The notes under the pieces: generated by a model | Databases searched by the model: none | The model's input: the letters and a program-made list of their open reading frames with translations, nothing else | What the model was told of the DNA's origin: nothing | Part shown: positions 28,677-32,390 of the stretch, one piece after another | Layout: every line of letters begins with the position of its first letter | Numbering within the stretch: the first letter of the stretch is position 1 | Made by a program: the position numbers and the translations under genes | Assembly (NCBI GenBank): GCA_900548615.1 | Contig: URKW01000010.1 | Location: forward strand, 1 to 32,390 | Length of the DNA: 32,390 nt | DNA from: an uncultured Eubacteriales bacterium | Lineage (GTDB): Bacteria > Bacillota > Clostridia > Oscillospirales > Oscillospiraceae | Direction: 5' to 3'

Positions 28677-29419
28677 AGGGGATCCTGATTCTTCTTGCGA
28701 AGGCGGATGCGATCCGCGATCATGGCAATGAACTCGGAGTTGGTGGGCTTGCCCTTGGCGCTGTTGACGGTGTAGCCGAAATAACCCTGCAGCGTTTCCA
28801 GATCGCCCCGGTCCCATGCCACCTCGATGGCGTGGCGGATGGCACGCTCCACGCGGGAGGGCGTGGTATGGAACCGCTTGGCTACCTCCGGGTACAGCAC
28901 CTTGGTCACGGCGTTGATCACGTCCATGTCCTGCACCGCGATGATAATGGCCTCGCGGACATACTGATAGCCCTTGATGTGGGCGGGAACGCCCACCTCG
29001 TGGATGATGGCGGTGACGTCCGCCTCCAGTGTGGGCAGCGCCAGCGCGCCGTTTTCCGGCACGGCAGCCTCACGGATCCGCTCCAGCAGCGAATCCATGT
29101 GGGCAGGCTTGGGAATGAAGTACCATGCGCCCAGACGCATGACCTCCTGCACCATATTCTGGCTGCAAAAGGCCGACAGCACGATGGTTTTTACGTTTTT
29201 CGGCATCCGCTGCAACAGGCTCACACCATCCAGCCCCGGCAGGATCACGTCCATGACCACGATATCGGGCTGGGTCTGCTGGATCAGCTCCCACGCCGCC
29301 TCGCCGTCGCCGGTGTCGCCCACGATCTGAAACTCACCGGTATCCTCCAGCGTGTGTCGTAGTAGTAGTCGGAATTCTTCGCTGCTGTCCGCCAGCAGGA
29401 TCTTGGTGATCATTTCCAT
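28670..29419 (-). CDS. spo0A: Sporulation master regulator Spo0A
   Basis: A 249-residue response regulator. The receiver domain (1-120) has the phosphoacceptor Asp57 in DIVVMDVILPG, Ser82 and Lys104. The effector domain (about 135-245) is unmistakable: TAIIHEVGVPAHIKGYQYVR and FHTTPSRVERAIRHAIEVAW, the DNA-recognition helix that reads 0A boxes, then NSAKGKPTNSEFIAMIAD. The N-terminal acidic pocket reads LLADSSEE, with Ser where B. subtilis has the second Asp (ADDN). Phosphorylated Spo0A launches sporulation, which implies a spore-former or its descendant. Several 0A boxes lie upstream, suggesting autoregulation. The gene is convergent with tmcAL. A start at Met3 is also possible. Confidence 0.97.
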   Translation of the reverse strand: MEMITKILLADSSEEFRLLLRHTLEDTGEFQIVGDTGDGEAAWELIQQTQPDIVVMDVILPGLDGVSLLQRMPKNVKTIVLSAFCSQNMVQEVMRLGAWYFIPKPAHMDSLLERIREAAVPENGALALPTLEADVTAIIHEVGVPAHIKGYQYVREAIIIAVQDMDVINAVTKVLYPEVAKRFHTTPSRVERAIRHAIEVAWDRGDLETLQGYFGYTVNSAKGKPTNSEFIAMIADRIRLRKKNQDPLK

Positions 29420-29497
29420 TGTTGCTCATGCCCTCTCTCATAAATTTTGCCTGGCGCGTTTCGTGATATTATCCGGATTATCGCCTTGCTGCATATC

Positions 29498-29573
29498 AAA
29501 TTACCAGAAATCAACATCGTTTTCAAGGTATTCTTGTCGATTTCAAACAAATTCTTGTTGACTGAATTCGACA
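29498..29573 (-). promoter_or_regulatory. spo0A promoter with 0A boxes
   Basis: On the minus strand TTGAAA (complement of 29521-29526), 17 bases, TAATTT (complement of 29498-29503). Upstream of it are an 0A-like TGTCGAT (29535-29541) and a perfect TGTCGAA on the minus strand (complement of 29567-29573). A sigma-H promoter could not be assigned with confidence. Confidence 0.7.
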
Positions 29574-29761
29574 AAATAGGAAGAACAGACACCGGGTTTT
29601 CGGTGCCGGAGGAGTGTGGAGTTTTGGCGAAACCACCACATCTTCGACCTGCGAGGCTTCCGGGGGACTGCATGTTGCGGCGTGGCGAGGTGCGGCGCAG
29701 GTGACGAGTTTTGTCGAAAAAAGACGGTAAAAGGCTGTTTTTTCCGCGTCTCGCGGAAAAA
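29574..29761. other. Gene-free spacer between spo0A and the zinc-ribbon operon
   Basis: Holds a CACCG/CGGTG dyad near 29590, a further 0A box (29712-29718) and a perfect 10-bp hairpin TTTTTCCGCG/CGCGGAAAAA (29739-29761). No coding frame is supported. Confidence 0.55.
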
Positions 29762-29791
29762 CCTTGACGATTTCTTGATAGCTATTATAAT
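29712..29791 (+). promoter_or_regulatory. Promoter of the zinc-ribbon/antiporter operon with an 0A box
   Basis: TTGACG (29764-29769), 16 bases, TATAAT (29786-29791). A perfect 0A box TGTCGAA (29712-29718) lies 45 bases upstream of the -35. A second candidate promoter, TGGAAA (29856-29861), 17 bases, TATAAT (29879-29884), lies closer to the gene. Confidence 0.65.
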
Positions 29792-29929
29792 AGTCCGCCC
29801 CTCTGGCCGCTGTCAATGGTTTGCGGCGAAAAAAACGAAAATCCGCCGGAGGGACTGGAAATGGCTGGAGACATGTCGTATAATACAGGGTATCATAACG
29901 AAGATAATACGGATAATGAGGTGGAATAT

Positions 29930-30526
29930 ATGGAAGAGGTACGCAGTTTTGGCTATATCTGCCCCAAATGCGGCAAGGCGGTGCTGGGCACGCGCAGCGT
30001 TTTCGCTTTGCAGGTCGCGGCGGCCCGCATTGGCTGTGAGTGCGGCGAAAGCGAGCTGGAGATCCAGACCGACGGCGTGAAATTCCGGCTGTGGGTGCCC
30101 TGCGGCCTGTGCGGCGGCACCCATCAGGCGGAGGTAGACGTTTCGGCTATTCTGACGGGCCGGGGCGTGGGTCTGGCCTGCCCGGAGACGAAGCAGCTGT
30201 GCTGCTACGCCGGAGACACCCGGCAAGTGCAGAGCGCCATAGAGGAGCTGGCCATCCGGGCGGAAAAGGAAAAGTGTGAGGAAAAGGAAGCTTTTACCGA
30301 TAATGTCATCATGTACGAGGTACTGTCGGAGCTGAAGGACATCGCTGCCCGTGGCGGCATCCGCTGCACCTGCGGCAGCGCGGAGTACGGTATTCAGGTA
30401 CACCGTGACGCGGTGGATCTTATCTGCCGCCGCTGCGGCGGCAAGCTGCGGCTGCCCGCCGGGACGGACGAGGATCTGGATCGGCTGTGCTGCCAGATGA
30501 AGCTGACCATCCGGGGCGCGGAGTGA
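29930..30526 (+). CDS. Cysteine-rich zinc-ribbon protein, function unknown
   Basis: A 198-residue protein with six Cys pairs: YICPKCGKAV, GCECGES, PCGLCGG, a CCYAG region, RCTCGS and LICRRCGGKL. The first and last pairs form CxxC zinc knuckles, so it probably has two zinc-ribbon domains joined by a Glu/Lys-rich helix (about 115-145, EELAIRAEKEKCEEKEAF). I do not recognise a named family. The ATG at 29930 has GAGGTGG five bases upstream; an earlier in-frame ATG (29816) lacks one and would overlap the second promoter. It overlaps the antiporter gene by one base (TGATG). Regulatory, scaffolding or metal-handling roles are all possible. Confidence 0.75.
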   Translation: MEEVRSFGYICPKCGKAVLGTRSVFALQVAAARIGCECGESELEIQTDGVKFRLWVPCGLCGGTHQAEVDVSAILTGRGVGLACPETKQLCCYAGDTRQVQSAIEELAIRAEKEKCEEKEAFTDNVIMYEVLSELKDIAARGGIRCTCGSAEYGIQVHRDAVDLICRRCGGKLRLPAGTDEDLDRLCCQMKLTIRGAE

Positions 30527-31842
30527 TGGGCGGCGTGGTTGTCTGCTTCGCCCTGTTTCTGGCGGCGATGGCGGTCTGCCTTGTCATGGGCTGGTCGTTC
30601 CTGTGGGCGCTGCTGCTGGGTCTGGCGCTGTTCACGCTCCACGGCCGCAAGCAGGGCCACAGCCTGCAAACCATGTGGGGCATGGCCTGGTCAGAGGGCC
30701 GCAAGGTGCTGATCGTACTGCGAATCTTTGTGTTCATCGGAGCCATCACCGCCCTGTGGCGCAGCGGCGGCACCATTGTGTTTTTCATCTACTACGGCGT
30801 ACAAGCCATCTCTCCCAAGCTGTTCGTGCTGGTGGCCTTTCTGCTGACGGCGCTGATCGCCTACGCGCTGGGCACGTCCTTCGGCGTTATCGGCACGGCG
30901 GGTATCGTGCTGATGGCTCTGGCCCGCTCCGGCGGCGTCAGCGAGGCGGTGGCGGCAGGCGCGATCCTGTCCGGCGCGTATTTCGGCGACCGGTGCTCTC
31001 CCGCGTCCTCCTCTGCCGCGCTGGTGGCGGCGGAGACGGGGACGAAGCTCTATGACAACCTGCGGAACATGCTGCGCACCGGCGCGCTGCCGGTGGTGCT
31101 GACGGTGATCGTCTACGCTGTGCTGTCCGTCCGCCACCCCATCACGGCGGTGGACGAGAGCCTGCTGCAAGCCCTGCGGGACAGCGCCGTCATCTCCCTG
31201 TGGGCGCTGCTGCCGGCGGCGGTGATGCTGGTGCTGCCGCTGGTGAAGGTGCCGGTGCTGATCAGCATCGCCCTCAGTGTGGCGGCGGCGGGACTGGTCA
31301 GCGTGTTCGTGCAGGGCATGACGGTGTGGGACATGCTGAAAACGGCGGTGGTAGGCTACTATCCCGCCACGGGACAGCTGAAGGATATCCTCTCCGGCGG
31401 CGGTATCGTCTCCATGGCGAAGCCGACGGCGCTGGTGTTTACCACGGGGCTGCTGGCAGGTCTGCTGGACGGTATCGGCGTGCTGAACGGCGCGGTGGGA
31501 CTGGTGGAAAAGCTGGCCCGGCGCTGGGGCCGCTTTGCCGCTTCGACAGCGGTGAGTCTGGGCGCGGGTATGATCTTCTGCAACCAGTCGGTGGTGATCG
31601 TTATGGGCAACCAGCTGCTGCACCGCTGCTATACCGACCCCAATGAGCAGGCGGTGGACATGGAAAACAGCGGCATCGTCCTGTCGGCGCTGATCCCGTG
31701 GAACATCGCGTGCAGCATCCCGCTGGTGATGCTGGGCGTGGATCAGCGGGCCATTCCTTACGCCGTGCTGCTGTACATGATCCCGCTGGTCTACGGCCTG
31801 ACGAAACGATATGTGTACCCCTATAAGGAGAAAAGCGTATGA
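30526..31842 (+). CDS. NhaC-family Na+/H+ antiporter-like transporter
   Basis: A 438-residue membrane protein with about 11-12 hydrophobic segments, of NhaC family size. ALGTSFGVIGTAGIVLMALA and GAILSGAYFGDRCSPASSSA match the conserved intramembrane pattern of NhaC/YqkI-type proteins (the GDxxSP motif); MIFCNQSVVIVMGNQLL and SGIVLSALIPWNIAC lie in the second half. Members exchange Na+ for H+, or malate-Na+ for lactate-H+ in the MleN branch, so the substrate is uncertain. The start at 30526 overlaps the zinc-ribbon stop; its stop overlaps the CDF start (ATGA). Three overlapping genes indicate one operon concerned with cations. Confidence 0.87.
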   Translation: MGGVVVCFALFLAAMAVCLVMGWSFLWALLLGLALFTLHGRKQGHSLQTMWGMAWSEGRKVLIVLRIFVFIGAITALWRSGGTIVFFIYYGVQAISPKLFVLVAFLLTALIAYALGTSFGVIGTAGIVLMALARSGGVSEAVAAGAILSGAYFGDRCSPASSSAALVAAETGTKLYDNLRNMLRTGALPVVLTVIVYAVLSVRHPITAVDESLLQALRDSAVISLWALLPAAVMLVLPLVKVPVLISIALSVAAAGLVSVFVQGMTVWDMLKTAVVGYYPATGQLKDILSGGGIVSMAKPTALVFTTGLLAGLLDGIGVLNGAVGLVEKLARRWGRFAASTAVSLGAGMIFCNQSVVIVMGNQLLHRCYTDPNEQAVDMENSGIVLSALIPWNIACSIPLVMLGVDQRAIPYAVLLYMIPLVYGLTKRYVYPYKEKSV

Positions 31843-32390
31843 TCTCACTGCTGGCAAAATGGTGCATCCCCAACCGGGAGCGGGTGGAGGACGGCGCGGT
31901 GCGCCGTGCCTGGGGCGCTCTGTGCGGCTTTGTGGGCATTGGGCTGAATCTGCTGCTGTTTGCCGGAAAGCTGGCGGCAGGCAGCATCAGCGGCTCCATC
32001 GCCATCACGGCGGATGCCTTCAACAACCTGTCGGACGCCGGTTCCTCGGTGGTGACGCTGCTGGGCTTCCGCCTGGCGGGAAGAAAGCCCGACGCAGGTC
32101 ATCCCTTCGGCCACGGACGGATGGAGTATATCTCCGGTCTGGTGGTGGCGGGCCTGATCCTGGTGATGGGCGCGGAGTTGGCCAAGTCCTCCGTGGACAA
32201 GATACTCCATCCGGAGGCGGTGACGTTCTCGTGGCTGGCCTGCGGTATCCTGCTGGCCTCCATCGCCGTGAAGCTGTATATGTACCGCTACAACAGGGCA
32301 GTGGGAAAGAAGATCGATTCCGCCGCCATGGCGGCCACGGCGGCGGGCAGGTCGCCTCACAAACGACCGTGCGGCTCATCTGCGCCAACT
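31839..32390 (+). CDS. Cation diffusion facilitator (CDF) family transporter, partial
   Basis: At least 184 residues, cut by the window end. It starts MISLLAKWCIPNRERVEDGA after AAGGAG. CDF features are ITADAFNNLSDAGSSVVTLL (the second-helix Asp pair that binds the metal) and HPFGHGRMEYISGLVVAGLI (the loop and third helix). These proteins export Zn2+, Fe2+ or Mn2+ in exchange for H+. After residue 165 the frame reads AGRSPHKRPCGSSAPT, unlike the expected DSxxD helix, while another frame gives TTVRLICAN, which does resemble it. A frameshift or small deletion near the window edge is likely. Confidence 0.85.
   Translation, partial: MISLLAKWCIPNRERVEDGAVRRAWGALCGFVGIGLNLLLFAGKLAAGSISGSIAITADAFNNLSDAGSSVVTLLGFRLAGRKPDAGHPFGHGRMEYISGLVVAGLILVMGAELAKSSVDKILHPEAVTFSWLACGILLASIAVKLYMYRYNRAVGKKIDSAAMAATAAGRSPHKRPCGSSAPT

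Overview
The window looks like chromosomal DNA of a GC-rich, spore-forming member of the Clostridia, most likely Oscillospiraceae (Oscillibacter/Dysosmobacter/Lawsonibacter-like). The reasons are a full-length Spo0A with matching 0A boxes, an L27 precursor carrying the LQFFA pro-sequence next to its Prp protease, BlaI/BlaR1-type modules, and short palindromic intergenic repeats of a kind I associate with this family. The genus is not determinable from sequence reading alone. No rRNA, tRNA, CRISPR array, prophage or insertion-sequence transposase was seen.

Region 1 (1-8.7 kb) is a block of signal-responsive regulators. Two paralogous repressor/membrane-metalloprotease pairs (BlaI/BlaR1 type) each sit behind a promoter with a double operator. 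They are followed by a lone TetR regulator whose mRNA appears leaderless, then an ECF sigma factor overlapping a membrane-anchored partner protein. No beta-lactamase is present.

Region 2 (8.7-16.7 kb) is nutrient uptake. A uracil permease is preceded by a 24-codon leader ORF, a U-rich tract and a terminator, which resembles a UTP-sensing attenuator. On the minus strand lie a LacI-type regulator, a lipoprotein sugar-binding protein, two sugar permeases and a 4-alpha-glucanotransferase. The shared MsmK/UgpC-type ATPase is encoded separately at 23.6-24.8 kb, so uptake and alpha-glucan processing probably work together.

Region 3 (16.7-22 kb) has repeat-rich intergenic DNA (GTAGGGGCG palindromes, two copies of an ATTCCGAGCCAGTG repeat, a MITE-like palindrome). 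Between these lie a NUDIX hydrolase, a PPC/DUF296 protein, a YgjP-type metallopeptidase, a DUF2156-GNAT two-domain protein and a LysR regulator, the last diverging from a possible small RNA.

Region 4 (22-29.4 kb) holds housekeeping genes: obgE, a 59-residue small protein whose ribosome-binding site lies inside the obgE terminator hairpin, the ABC ATPase, rplU-prp-rpmA behind a strong promoter and leader, mtnN-luxS (SAH recycling and AI-2 synthesis), tmcAL, and spo0A convergent with it.

Region 5 (29.4-32.4 kb) is divergent from spo0A: a cysteine-rich zinc-ribbon protein, an NhaC-type antiporter and a cation diffusion facilitator cut by the window end, all with overlapping start/stop codons. 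The most unusual items are the candidate pyrBI-like attenuator, the paired BlaI operators with matched spacing but different sequence, the SD-in-terminator arrangement after obgE, and the non-coding repeats. I did not find a clear new multi-gene defence or biosynthetic system.
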